Source: an uncultured Methanomassiliicoccus sp. (GTDB lineage: Archaea > Thermoplasmatota > Thermoplasmata > Methanomassiliicoccales > Methanomassiliicoccaceae). From it: a stretch of DNA of 19,834 nucleotides. Below the pieces are notes generated by a model, which searched no databases, was not told the DNA's origin, and saw nothing but the letters and a program-made list of their open reading frames with translations. This document shows, piece by piece, positions 1 to 7,594 of this stretch. The first letter of the stretch is position 1; every line of letters begins with the position of its first letter. Where the stretch lies: contig CAJKRY010000018.1 of the NCBI GenBank assembly GCA_905202485.1, forward strand, positions 1-19,834. The letters run 5' to 3'. A program made the translations under genes and the position numbers.

Positions 1-36
1 GCTTTAGCATATTACTTCATGAAGAAGAAGCAGTGA
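1..36 (+). CDS. possible C-terminal tail of a truncated upstream gene
   Basis: The frame beginning at base 1 reads ALAYYFMKKKQ and stops at 34-36. A hydrophobic stretch followed by a short lysine-rich tail would suit the end of a membrane-anchored protein, and a hairpin plus T-run follows 23 bases later, as expected behind a plus-strand gene. Only 11 residues are visible, so the family cannot be named and the frame itself is uncertain. Confidence 0.3.
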   Translation, partial: ALAYYFMKKKQ

Positions 37-59
37 TGATAAGAATAAAACAAACTAAC

Positions 60-102
60 TTACTGAACGCGAAAGCGTCAGTAAATTCTTTCTATTTTTT
101 TT
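60..102 (+). terminator. hairpin plus T-run terminator
   Basis: TTACTGA (60-66) pairs with TCAGTAA (78-84). An inner CGC/GCG stem closes a GAAA loop and there is one bulged A at 67. A T-rich run follows (87-102). It probably ends the gene whose tail is at 1-36. Confidence 0.6.
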
Positions 103-120
103 AATTCTTGATTATAGATC

Positions 121-150
121 AGTAATCTAAAGATTACTAGTTATTTTTTT
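121..150 (+). terminator. second hairpin plus T-run
   Basis: AGTAATC (121-127) and GATTACT (132-138) form a perfect 7-bp stem with a TAAA loop, followed by a T-run at 144-150. It lies 36 bases after the first hairpin and could be a backup terminator. Confidence 0.45.
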
Positions 151-172
151 ATCCTGACATTTATCCTGACAT
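151..172. repeat. 10-bp direct repeat in tandem
   Basis: ATCCTGACAT occurs at 151-160 and again at 163-172 with two bases between. No function is evident. It may be a regulator site or replication-slippage debris. Confidence 0.5.
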
Positions 173-580
173 ATTCACGTTTGAACTCAAATCATACTCT
201 CTTTTGTAAAATATGTTGCAAGTATGAATAAACAATTAGCTTTTACATCTTGATATCGACCATTTCAAACAATGTATTTATCTGTGAAGTTTTTAAGATA
301 TACATGGATTAATAACTTCACAAAATTTCTTTGCGATACCTCTAATTCTACTGGTGGGTAAACATGAATGTATAATACTTAGAATTTAACAATTTTTCCA
401 GCAGATTTCAGCAATCTATGAACTATACAAAATGATCTGCCTATGCTTCATACTATATTTTGTTCAAAAGTATTAAATCTAGATATGCAATAAATCACAA
501 AAGAAAACTTGGGCAGTGACATCTAAGTGTAAAACACATGTGTAGTTTAGTCTCACTTTGTTTATTGTGTGGTCCAACCC
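173..580. other. AT-rich gene-poor stretch
   Basis: No convincing gene is seen. GTGAAGTT (284-291) and AACTTCAC (314-321) form an inverted repeat with a 22-base spacer. On the minus strand, around 200-380, a frame of about 35 codons, a TGA, then about 24 more codons stays open, which may be decayed coding sequence. I could not match it to a family. Confidence 0.3.
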
Positions 581-1562
581 CTAACGAGTTTCCGAATCAA
601 CATCGATAGTCTTCCAATGACTATTTTTGTTAGACCCAACTCTAATAATCTTTCCAGACTCTCTTAATTCTTTCATTATGCGGTAAACATGCCTTTCACT
701 GATCTTTAACTCTTTACTCAATTGAGGGATTGTAATTGTCGGAGTTTTTTTCTAATATCTGCAATATCTCTACATCCGCCTCATCATTCAAGTCGTCATC
801 TTCACCCAGACTCTCTGCAAATGGAAATACTACTTTGATGAAATTGTCAGAAATATCAAAAATGCTGCGATCATATGCATGAAGAATGCGGCTCATTCCT
901 GATCCAAGATGTTCTGCAAGATCAACGTCTTTGAACACTCTCATCAATTCACGATTGCGTGGCATGCTGCTGCAACTGAAAAAGTCTTCTTCACTCTGTC
1001 CTGGAATCAAACCACCGAATGAGCTTACCACGATGCGGTCGCTGAATATTTCAAAAACCGGTGGAATTCCGCTTGTATAATCATTGTGAACTATCGCGTT
1101 AATGACAGTTGCACGTAATGCTGCAGAATCAACAATATTGTGTTCTATGCGTTTAGTACTAGTAATTTTAGCTTTTGTAATGTTCTCTACTTTCATTTTA
1201 TCCAGTACTCTATGAGTGGCTTTTATCAATGAACAGTATCCATACTCTTCTTCATCAATCAAATATACTTTATTTTTTCCTGCATATTTTGTTACTTTGA
1301 TCGACACTTCATTTTTGTCTGCAAGGAGATATGCAAGATAATTATATTTTCCATCTGCTGTAAAAAATCCTAGTTTGTCCATGAATTGATCATCTATTTT
1401 TAATCTGCATATTTCTTGATAATATATCCCTAATTGAGCAAATTTGAGTTCTTGACATGGTGAAGGTATGTTGCACAGTGTTTCTTGTGTTCGCCTATGA
1501 TGTTTTTCAATACTATCTTGCATGATGGGTTTGAACTCTACGCGGTTGCTTTCCTCTAACAT
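581..1562 (-). pseudogene. decayed ATP-binding transcriptional regulator (AlbA_2 / AAA-4, RecG-like C-terminus family)
   Basis: Intact relatives have an N-terminal AlbA_2 domain, a GHKL-like ATP-binding half and a C-terminal winged helix. Here the family's opening motif MLEESNRVEFK is followed within about ten residues by sequence that normally lies about 100 residues further on (QELKFAQLGIYYQE), so nearly all of AlbA_2 is missing. The ATP-binding half is well kept: ALRATVINAIVHNDY, then SFGGLIPG, then LAEHLGSGMSRIL. At 745-751 a run of seven T (A7 on the coding strand) shifts the frame, giving a stop at 714. One A fewer would continue through a winged helix (QLSKELKISERHVYRIMKEL) to a stop at 581-583. 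A TATA-like box (about 1600-1611) survives. A TTG start at 1577 is possible, but ATG 1562 matches the family better. Deletion and frameshift together argue for a pseudogene. Confidence 0.8.
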
Positions 1563-1636
1563 AGGAACACCAGTCAATTCTGATCTGAATACACCTTTGA
1601 TGTTTTTATAATTTGGCAGCTACCAGGCTTACAGAT

Positions 1637-2113
1637 TCACGGCATGTCAGCCAGCTGTTTCATGCACCTTTGAACGAATTTCATAGTCTGCTGAGTGATC
1701 TCTGCAGTTTCTTCAGGAGAGTAACCTTCCTTCAAGCACCTTTTGACAACAGCACCCATCGGTTCTCCTATTTCGATGATGTGATGATCCGGATCATAGA
1801 TGCGTATAACTCTCTGCTTCCACTCGTGAGTCTTCATCCGATGAACATACTCAATTGGATATTTTTCTAATTTATCAATAAATGAATCAAGGTCATCAGT
1901 TTCAAAATAAAGTTCCATGTTGTTTGATTTTTCAGAAATCTCTTCAGGAGAAATATCAATCAGCCAGGCAAAGTCTTCCTGGATGGCAAATCCTCCGCTG
2001 AAAGTTACATTCCTGCCGTAATCGCAGACGACGCGCTGATCAAATATTTCTTTATAGAATTTTTTAGAGGCTTCGACGTCTTTTACAGCTAACAAAGGCA
2101 GCACAAAATTCAT
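1637..2113 (-). CDS. VOC-superfamily (glyoxalase/bleomycin-resistance fold) protein
   Basis: A 158-residue protein with one vicinal-oxygen-chelate module. It opens MNFVLPLLAVKDVEASKKFY, the usual first beta-alpha unit, and later has MELYFETDDLDSFIDKL and IRIYDPDHHIIEIGEP, the typical second half ending in the Glu-bearing strand. A helical tail of about 40 residues (from GAVVKRCLKEG) extends beyond the fold. Substrate and metal are unknown; small VOC proteins serve in many detoxification and isomerase reactions. ATG 2113 is chosen because the fold begins there and GGTGATC lies just upstream. Longer starts would run back into gatB and its terminator. It lies 64 bases behind gatB on the same strand, so some read-through from the gat operon is possible. 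Confidence 0.8.
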   Translation of the reverse strand: MNFVLPLLAVKDVEASKKFYKEIFDQRVVCDYGRNVTFSGGFAIQEDFAWLIDISPEEISEKSNNMELYFETDDLDSFIDKLEKYPIEYVHRMKTHEWKQRVIRIYDPDHHIIEIGEPMGAVVKRCLKEGYSPEETAEITQQTMKFVQRCMKQLADMP

Positions 2114-2133
2114 AAGATCACCAGTTAATGTAT

Positions 2134-2170
2134 AAAAAGAAATCAACACTCCCTTCAAAGAAGGAAGTGC
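2134..2170 (-). terminator. terminator after gatB
   Basis: CACTCCCTT (2147-2155) and AAGGAAGTG (2161-2169) pair with one mismatch around a 5-base loop. On the minus strand the stem is followed by a T-rich tract (complement of 2134-2143), which also resembles the TATA region of the VOC gene. Confidence 0.6.
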
Positions 2171-2177
2171 TGTTTTA

Positions 2178-3524
2178 TCAGAGTCTGCTTTCCAGTTCCT
2201 TCTTGGCTTTTTCAGCAATCTCCTGCGATGAGAATTTTCCCTTGGTTTCTTTCATCACTCTGCCGATGATGAAGTTTGCAGCTTTCGGGTTAGTTTTGTA
2301 ATCCTCAACTACCTCAGGATGCTCGTCGGCAATCTGCGCTATCAGGCCGTCGACATCAATATCAATATCATCAGCAGATGAGATCTCTCTGCCTTTTGAT
2401 AAAGCTTCAATGCGCAGCTTGGCATCACTGTCGGTGATCCTGCCGTCAGCAGCTTCAATGACAGTCTGCAGCAGTGTTTCATGAAGATCGTCAGACATCT
2501 TTTCCTGCAGGCCTTTCCATCTCGATGACAAAGCGCCTAAGCACCAGCTTGCGGCCTTCTCCGCACCGATTTTGGCTGCTAATTCTTCAAAGATATCTGC
2601 TAAGTCCCAGGAGGTGGCCACTAACTGCTTGGCGGTAGAGAACTGCATGCCGTACTCCTTCTCAAAGCGCTTGGCCCTGATCAGCGGAGTCTCAGGCACC
2701 TTCAGCGCAGCAGCCATTTCCGTGATCGTGTAAGTTCCCAGATCAGGCTCGCCGATGTAGCCGTAGTCCTCTTCAAATTCTTTCTCTCTTCCCGGTGTAG
2801 TAACGCCGCGTTCCTCATCGAAGTGCCTCGTCTCACGCACAATCTTCTTCTTGGCGGCGAGCATCTTGGTCTGGCGTATCACTTCAAACTTGAGGCCGCG
2901 TTCCACATTCTTCACGCCGGTGATGTTTTTAATCTCTACTCTTTCGACGCCGACGGAAATGTTGGCATCAACTCTCATCGTCTGCTCCTGCCCTGAAACG
3001 CCTATTAATTGTCTCAGTTCATTCATTAACGTGGTAAGAAACTCCCTTGCCTCGGCAGGAGAGCTCATATCAGGCGCAGTAACGATTTCCACCAGCGGTA
3101 TTCCGGAACGGTCGTAGTCAACCAGAGCCAGCTCAGAACCGGCTTTGCCGACACGCTTTATTCTTCCGGGATCCTCTTCGATATGCACCCTGTTGATGTG
3201 AATCTCCTTGCCGCCGACTACAAACACGCCGTCTGTGCCTACCGGCGACTCATACTGCGTAGTCTGGAAATTCTTTGGTAAATCTGGATAGAAATAAGTC
3301 TTTCTGGAGAACCAGATCCTGTCGGTTATCGTGCAGCCCATGAATTTGGCAATCAAAATACCCATTTCCAGAGCCTTGCGGTTGAGAGACGGTTTAGAGC
3401 CGGGAAATCCTAAGCAGACCGGACAGATCGAGCCGTTGGGGCCGTTCTCGCTGCCTGTGGGGCAGGAACAGAACAGCTTGCTCTTAGTCGGCAGCTGCAC
3501 ATGCACTTCCAATCCGATCTTCAT
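2178..3524 (-). CDS. gatB: Asp/Glu-tRNA amidotransferase subunit B
   Basis: GatB binds mischarged aminoacyl-tRNA and, with GatA and GatC, phosphorylates and amidates the attached Asp or Glu. In archaea GatCAB is generally the Asp-tRNA(Asn) enzyme, because GatDE handles Glu-tRNA(Gln); that assignment comes from the family. The protein starts MKIGLEVHVQL, the usual GatB opening, then shows a Cys pair and CPVCLGFPG that can bind zinc, the kinase-core motifs WFSRKTYFYPDLPKNFQ, VHIEEDPGRI, DYDRSGIPLVEIVT and RVDANIS, and an all-helical Yqey-like tail ending in GRVMKETKGK. Its 448 residues are slightly shorter than bacterial GatB (about 475). Its ATG overlaps the gatA stop by 4 bases, so translation is probably coupled. 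Confidence 0.97.
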   Translation of the reverse strand: MKIGLEVHVQLPTKSKLFCSCPTGSENGPNGSICPVCLGFPGSKPSLNRKALEMGILIAKFMGCTITDRIWFSRKTYFYPDLPKNFQTTQYESPVGTDGVFVVGGKEIHINRVHIEEDPGRIKRVGKAGSELALVDYDRSGIPLVEIVTAPDMSSPAEAREFLTTLMNELRQLIGVSGQEQTMRVDANISVGVERVEIKNITGVKNVERGLKFEVIRQTKMLAAKKKIVRETRHFDEERGVTTPGREKEFEEDYGYIGEPDLGTYTITEMAAALKVPETPLIRAKRFEKEYGMQFSTAKQLVATSWDLADIFEELAAKIGAEKAASWCLGALSSRWKGLQEKMSDDLHETLLQTVIEAADGRITDSDAKLRIEALSKGREISSADDIDIDVDGLIAQIADEHPEVVEDYKTNPKAANFIIGRVMKETKGKFSSQEIAEKAKKELESRL

Positions 3525-4831
3525 AAGCTCACCTCCGGAAACCTGTACTCAAAGTTTGCTTCCCAGTTCTCTGCAAACTCCGCCAGCTTTCCTTCATTCC
3601 ACTGCGCAGCCACAGCCTGCAGTCCTATCGGCAGGTTGTCATGATAACCGCACGGAACAGATACATGAGGCATGCCGGTCAGATTCGGCGGCACAGTCAG
3701 GAAGTCTGCCTGATATATCTCCAGAGGAGCCATTGAGGCGATTTCGTCAAAGCGCTTGGGAAGGAAAGGCATTGTCGGACTGACGACTGCATCGCATTCC
3801 TCGAAGACTTTGTTGTATTCTCTTATGATCAGCTGGCGGACCTGCAGAGCCTTCATGTAATACTTGTTTCTGAATCCGACCATTCTTGAGAACGTTCCCA
3901 GCAGCACTCTTCTCTTGGCCTCGTCTCCGAACTCCTCCGATCTGGGCTTAGAAAAGAACTCATTGAAGCTTTTGTCAAAGTCTTCATTCATCACGCCGAA
4001 CCTCATTCCGCAGTATCTCGCCAGGTTGGTAGAGGCTTCAGAAGTTGCCAGGATGTAATAGGCAGGAATCGCATACTTCAGTGAAGGCATGCTGATCCTG
4101 CGGACCTTTATGCCCATTTCTTCTAACTTTTTCAAGGCGCTTTCAAAGCATGCTAGCACTTCTGAGCTGATGTTCTGTGTCAGCTCTGACGGTACTGCCA
4201 CTTCCGCCACATTTCCACTCATGTCCAGCTGAGGCTGGGCGCATGAGGTCGGATCTCTTTCATCCTTTCCTGAGATCACAGGCAGGAACTTCCTTATGTC
4301 TCTGGCAGTTCTGGACAAAATACCCACCTTGTCAAGCGAATTGCCGTAGTCGATGAGGCCGTATCTTGAGACTCTTCCATATGTAGGTGTGAAACCGACA
4401 ACGCCGCAGAATGAAGCGGGACAGGCAATCGAGCCTCCGGTGCTGACTCCCAATGCCACATGATCAGGAATGATGCATGCAGCTGCAGCCGCTCCTCCTG
4501 AAGATCCGCCGCAGCTTCTCTCAGGATCGAAAGGATTGCGCGGAATGCCGTAAGCTGAATTGACGCTGAATGTTCCGAATCCGAACTCATCCATGTTGGT
4601 CTTGCCGATCAGCAGGCCGCCTTCTTCTCTCATTTTTTTCACTGCAGTAGCATCGAACGGAGGTCTGTAACCTTCCAGAATCTTGCTGCCTGCTCTGGCC
4701 TGAAATTCTGTTGTGCATAAATTGTCTTTAGCTGAAAAATGAAACCTGCAGCCATCCAAGTTTACTTCATTCAGGCGGTCGGCGAACACTTCATGTTTGT
4801 CAGCAGCTTCCATGAACTTCTCTAAGCTCAT
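3521..4831 (-). CDS. gatA: Asp/Glu-tRNA amidotransferase subunit A (amidase)
   Basis: GatA is the glutaminase subunit of the amidotransferase and feeds ammonia to GatB. The amidase-signature Ser-cisSer-Lys triad is visible: Lys35 in SAKDNLCT, Ser110/Ser111 in CGGSSGGAAAAA, and nucleophile Ser134 in STGGSIACPA. The usual LGSDTGGS is LGVSTGGS here, with Asp replaced by Ser. The C-terminal half carries LTGMPHVSVPCGYHDNLPIG, typical of GatA. At 436 residues it is shorter than bacterial GatA (about 485), mainly at the N-terminus, as is common in archaea. It overlaps gatC by 4 bases upstream and gatB by 4 bases downstream, forming one tightly packed operon. Confidence 0.97.
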   Translation of the reverse strand: MSLEKFMEAADKHEVFADRLNEVNLDGCRFHFSAKDNLCTTEFQARAGSKILEGYRPPFDATAVKKMREEGGLLIGKTNMDEFGFGTFSVNSAYGIPRNPFDPERSCGGSSGGAAAAACIIPDHVALGVSTGGSIACPASFCGVVGFTPTYGRVSRYGLIDYGNSLDKVGILSRTARDIRKFLPVISGKDERDPTSCAQPQLDMSGNVAEVAVPSELTQNISSEVLACFESALKKLEEMGIKVRRISMPSLKYAIPAYYILATSEASTNLARYCGMRFGVMNEDFDKSFNEFFSKPRSEEFGDEAKRRVLLGTFSRMVGFRNKYYMKALQVRQLIIREYNKVFEECDAVVSPTMPFLPKRFDEIASMAPLEIYQADFLTVPPNLTGMPHVSVPCGYHDNLPIGLQAVAAQWNEGKLAEFAENWEANFEYRFPEVSL

Positions 4832-5106
4832 ATCACTCTCGGCCCCCTGACTCTGTCATCTACGGTATGCATCAAGTCTCTCAGAACAGCTGGATCAATC
4901 TCCAGACGGGGCTCGTCGTCTCTGAGGATATTTTCGACATTGACAGGATTGAAGTCAAAGCTCTCGCATTCCGGAGCCTCGTCAAGAATTGAAAACGCTT
5001 CCAGAATCTCTTCCAGATCTTCTGAGTATCTCTTCAGCTCTTCTTCTGTGAGATTTATTCTGGCTACTTTAGCCACCCTCTCTACGGTCTTGGGGTCAAT
5101 TGCCAT
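4828..5106 (-). CDS. gatC: Asp/Glu-tRNA amidotransferase subunit C
   Basis: A 92-residue GatC, the small belt subunit that wraps and stabilises the GatA-GatB interface. The family pattern is clear: VERVAKVARINLTEEELKRY at the N-terminus, a helix around DLEEILEAFSILDEAP, then LRDDEP and a C-terminal VDDRVRGPRVI. It is the first gene of the gatC-gatA-gatB operon. The ATG at 5106 has GAGGT about 8 bases upstream. A TATA-like box (about 5167-5175) would place the transcript start near 5142, giving a short leader. Confidence 0.95.
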   Translation of the reverse strand: MAIDPKTVERVAKVARINLTEEELKRYSEDLEEILEAFSILDEAPECESFDFNPVNVENILRDDEPRLEIDPAVLRDLMHTVDDRVRGPRVI

Positions 5107-5164
5107 TAACGATACCTCATGAAACTCCGCACTGGACGTGCTGCCTTTTCCGAGAACACATGAT

Positions 5165-5202
5165 TCCTAATATATTTGTACTATGCCCCGTCGGGGGCAT
5201 AG
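5165..5202 (-). promoter_or_regulatory. gatCAB promoter with adjoining inverted repeat
   Basis: On the minus strand AAATATATT (5167-5175) is a good TATA box for gatC. Directly upstream, CTATGCCCC (5181-5189) and GGGGCATAG (5194-5202) form a perfect 9-bp inverted repeat with a 4-base spacer. It has no T-run on either side, so an operator is more likely than a terminator. The binding protein is unknown. Confidence 0.5.
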
Positions 5203-5335
5203 CGTAAACATCAACGGCATCAACTGTCATCTGCAGTTTTTTATTGTAAAAATCAGTTGTTAGCAGGCATCATTCAAATGCCGTTGAGTTTACATAAAAA
5301 CAGTTTGAGAGGTTTGCTACTCTTGTATTACCCGA

Positions 5336-5584
5336 TTATCTTTTTCTTTTATAATTTCCATATTTTTCTTCTTTTATGTACTCTACTATTATCGCCAGCA
5401 TGGGTATCATTTTCTCCAATATGCACAGAATTCTCAATATCTGTCTTACAATTCTGAAACACATGAAGAACGCGTCTCCTCTGCCGTTGAGATGATAGTC
5501 TCTTACAAATTCGTCTACTTCTGGCATCATGTCTGTTGGTACGTTTGACTTAACCGGGCTTTTCTTCTGACATCTTCTTGTCAT
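5336..5584 (-). CDS. small ribbon-helix-helix-like protein with hydrophobic tail
   Basis: An 82-residue protein (from ATG 5584). Residues about 9-46 follow the RHH/CopG pattern: a short beta strand (VKSNVPTDM), helix one (MPEVDEFVRDY), a Gly-containing turn (HLNGRGDAFF) and helix two (CFRIVRQIL). The layout resembles the RHH protein at 9723-9956. What follows is unusual: a hydrophobic, partly amphipathic stretch (LCILEKMIPMLAIIVEYI) and a basic end (YGNYKRKR), which might mediate oligomerisation or membrane contact. No good Shine-Dalgarno is visible; AT-rich TATA-like sequence lies near 5625-5637. It could be a DNA-binding repressor, but binding is not shown and the gene call rests on the pattern alone. 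Confidence 0.5.
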   Translation of the reverse strand: MTRRCQKKSPVKSNVPTDMMPEVDEFVRDYHLNGRGDAFFMCFRIVRQILRILCILEKMIPMLAIIVEYIKEEKYGNYKRKR

Positions 5585-5643
5585 GATTAACAAACCAACA
5601 TAATAATAAATTAATGCTAAGGGACTAAATAAATATGGTGTCT

Positions 5644-5651
5644 TTTATATT
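5644..5651 (+). promoter_or_regulatory. TATA box for the CMD-like gene
   Basis: TTTATATT is centred near 5647, predicting a transcript start near 5674 and a leader of about 30 bases before ATG 5705. Confidence 0.4.
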
Positions 5652-5704
5652 GCATGTTACTCAATTCAGCACAACCTTGCCGTTTTCTGCAATAATTTGG
5701 CGAT

Positions 5705-6220
5705 ATGCTATTAACCACACATATGCCTAAGATATGTCTGATTAACATGCCATGCGGTCAGAATTCTAAAGGATGCAGCAGTCCAGACGGAAAATGCAGC
5801 ATTCCCAAAACAAACGATGGAAGCCAGGAAAGCAGGGAACGTGCCGATAGGGCAGTTGAAGATATGAAGAACTGCATGGGGGGATATGTGCCATGTGCTT
5901 TGGATCATATAAGGAAGTATCATCCTGATCTTGCCGTGACGATCAAAGAGATGGATAAAGTGCTGATGGAAGACGGTGCACTTGACCGCAAAACCAAGAG
6001 GCTGATTGCCTTAGCCTGCGTGGCGGTCCGCATGTGTGAGGACTGCATTTATCCCCAGGCCCGCGTCGCCGCGAACTATGGTGCGACAAGCGAAGAGATC
6101 ATTGAAGCAATGCATGTCGCTGTAGTCGTCGGTGGAGTTCCTTCCTGGTCAATGGCCAAAAGAGGCCTGACTCAGATTCTTGAAGAACTCAAAGCCGAAG
6201 AAGCCGAAAAATCAGAATGA
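5705..6220 (+). CDS. carboxymuconolactone decarboxylase / AhpD-like protein
   Basis: Residues about 70-165 form the all-helical CMD/AhpD fold: KEMDKVLMEDGALDRKTKRL, then IALACVAVRMCEDCIYPQA, then GATSEEIIEAMHVAVVVGG. AhpD members use a CxxC pair plus a His four residues later for thiol redox chemistry. Here the pair is present (Cys111, Cys114), but the position equivalent to that His is Gln118. The first 65 residues are atypical, with Cys at 11, 17, 24 and 31 and again at 57 and 64, possibly a metal or disulfide site. The likely role is a thiol-dependent reductase or peroxidase partner; substrate unknown. Start choice is uncertain (5705 or the Met at 5723), since no clear Shine-Dalgarno is visible. 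A hairpin terminator follows. Confidence 0.8.
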   Translation: MLLTTHMPKICLINMPCGQNSKGCSSPDGKCSIPKTNDGSQESRERADRAVEDMKNCMGGYVPCALDHIRKYHPDLAVTIKEMDKVLMEDGALDRKTKRLIALACVAVRMCEDCIYPQARVAANYGATSEEIIEAMHVAVVVGGVPSWSMAKRGLTQILEELKAEEAEKSE

Positions 6221-6249
6221 AAATTCTTTATCTGTTCATATAGATAAAT

Positions 6250-6283
6250 GTTGCTGTTTACAGCAGCACCTTTTCCTCCTTTT
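6250..6283 (+). terminator. terminator after the CMD-like gene
   Basis: GTTGCTG (6250-6256) pairs with CAGCAGC (6261-6267) around a TTTA loop, with one G-T pair. The pyrimidine-rich tract at 6271-6283 follows. Confidence 0.55.
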
Positions 6284-6288
6284 ATACA
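6281..6288 (+). promoter_or_regulatory. TATA box for the TPR gene
   Basis: TTTATACA is centred near 6284, giving a predicted start near 6311 and a 26-base leader containing GTGAT just before ATG 6337. It overlaps the end of the preceding terminator. Confidence 0.45.
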
Positions 6289-6336
6289 TAAAGTTTATTT
6301 CCAAGTCAATTTATTGGCACTTTAACGTGATAATTT

Positions 6337-6837
6337 ATGGCGGAAGAAGTTGATAAACTCATAAAGCAGGCTAATCAGCTGATGGAGAAAGAGGAGTTTG
6401 CAAAAGCTATGTCTAAATTCGACAAAGCTGCCAAAACAGAACCCTCTAATGCTGAAGCATGGTTCGGAAAGGCGGAGGCAGCCATCTTGGTCCCTAAAGC
6501 TAAATTGGAGGACATTCTGGAAGCCTACAACAAAGCTGCAGAGCTGGATCCAAAGAATCCGGTGTACCAGAGCAGCATGGGTTCCTTCTGTATCGACGCC
6601 GGTATGTTCGATGATGCAGAGGCAGCTTATTCCAAGGCCGCAGAGATTGATCCAGACAACGCTCCTTATTACTTCTCAGAATATGCAGTCGAGCTGTTCA
6701 AGAGAGCTCCGATTGTGTTAGAGGACACAATGGATGATGCTACTGAGGAAATGATTATGAAAAAATCCCTCAGATTCCTGCTCAAATCCATCGGCCTCGA
6801 AGAGAGCGACGCACTGGAACTTTTACAGAGAAAGTAA
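6337..6837 (+). CDS. tetratricopeptide-repeat protein
   Basis: A 166-residue soluble protein built from about three TPR units of 34-36 residues. Unit 1 covers residues about 3-37 (ANQLMEKEEFAKAMSKFDKA, then P36). Unit 2 includes AWFGKAEAAI and AYNKAAELDPKNP with a slightly longer inter-helix loop. Unit 3 is YQSSMGSFCIDAGMFDDAEA followed by AYSKAAEIDPDNA. An acidic helical tail follows (KSLRFLLKSIGLEESDALEL). TPR domains are protein-binding scaffolds, and nothing here indicates the partner. No signal peptide or catalytic domain is seen. The gene converges with the phosphatase gene, the two stops being only 2 bases apart. Confidence 0.85.
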   Translation: MAEEVDKLIKQANQLMEKEEFAKAMSKFDKAAKTEPSNAEAWFGKAEAAILVPKAKLEDILEAYNKAAELDPKNPVYQSSMGSFCIDAGMFDDAEAAYSKAAEIDPDNAPYYFSEYAVELFKRAPIVLEDTMDDATEEMIMKKSLRFLLKSIGLEESDALELLQRK

Positions 6838-6839
6838 GC

Positions 6840-7523
6840 TTACAGCAGACCCAGTCTGCTCAAACCCTCTATAACTCCGGTTCCGTACCTTTCTCTGCAG
6901 ATATAGTCTGCCGAGCCGCAGGCCTCATCGGAACCGTTGGCAACGGCTATCCCGTAGCCGCATTCTTTCAGCATCTCCCTGTCATTGTCTGAATCGCCGA
7001 ATGCTGCAATTTCGCTCATTTTTATGTTTAAAAGTTCAGCAGCTTTTCTCACTCCGACAGCTTTATTCTGTCCTTTGTTCAGAAGATGAATGGCAAAGCC
7101 TGTCTCTTCTATCACAATGTCAAAGTCTTTCAGCGCTGCCTTTACTTTCTCGATGCTCATGCAGTTGTCTAATGAAACTGCACTCAACCTCCACTGATCT
7201 GAAAACAGTCTGGTCACAGGCATCTGTGATTCCAGGCACGTTAAGGCCTTTCTAGGCAGCTCTGAACTGAAAAGCTGATAATTCTTCTTTTTATAACTGA
7301 CGACTCCGCCGTTTTCTGCAATCACCGGTCCTCTGAGGCCGATGTAATTTGCGACGGCATAAGCCACAGGAACCACATTTCCAGAGGCAATGCAGACGTG
7401 AATGCCCTTAGCCTGCACTTTTCTCAGCGCTAAGATAACCTCCACATCAATCAGCTGGTCTTTGTCGGTAATGGTCCCGTCTATGTCGGTGACGACAGCT
7501 TTTATCTCAGTCTCTGGAATCAT
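6840..7523 (-). CDS. HAD-superfamily phosphatase, archaeal phosphoglycolate phosphatase type
   Basis: All four HAD motifs are visible: Asp13/Asp15 in VVTDIDGTIT, Ser47 in CIASGN, Lys154 in LNKGQNKAVGV, and GDSDNDREML. The order, the type-2 (Cof-like) cap between motifs II and III, and the length (227 residues) fit the archaeal phosphoglycolate phosphatase family, which hydrolyses 2-phosphoglycolate. Related proteins act on sucrose phosphate or mannosyl-3-phosphoglycerate, so the substrate is inferred from family similarity. The protein is expected to be cytosolic and Mg-dependent. No Shine-Dalgarno is clear before ATG 7523. Confidence 0.88.
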   Translation of the reverse strand: MIPETEIKAVVTDIDGTITDKDQLIDVEVILALRKVQAKGIHVCIASGNVVPVAYAVANYIGLRGPVIAENGGVVSYKKKNYQLFSSELPRKALTCLESQMPVTRLFSDQWRLSAVSLDNCMSIEKVKAALKDFDIVIEETGFAIHLLNKGQNKAVGVRKAAELLNIKMSEIAAFGDSDNDREMLKECGYGIAVANGSDEACGSADYICRERYGTGVIEGLSRLGLL

Positions 7524-7594
7524 CTACTGACATATGCCAAGATGAAGATTTCATAGTTTTGATTGTTTTTCTGGGAGAACCGATTTCATCATCC

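Noticed and set aside
2114..2218. Longer start for the VOC protein
   Set aside because: The extra 35 residues would be encoded by the gatB end and the terminator hairpin, and the fold begins at the Met encoded at 2113.
4294..4590. A 98-codon minus-strand open frame inside gatA
   Set aside because: It lies wholly within the well-supported gatA in another frame and shows no family pattern.
5257..5457. A plus-strand hydrophobic 66-codon frame
   Set aside because: It overlaps the RHH-like gene in antisense. Its hydrophobicity follows from T-rich DNA, and no start signals support it.
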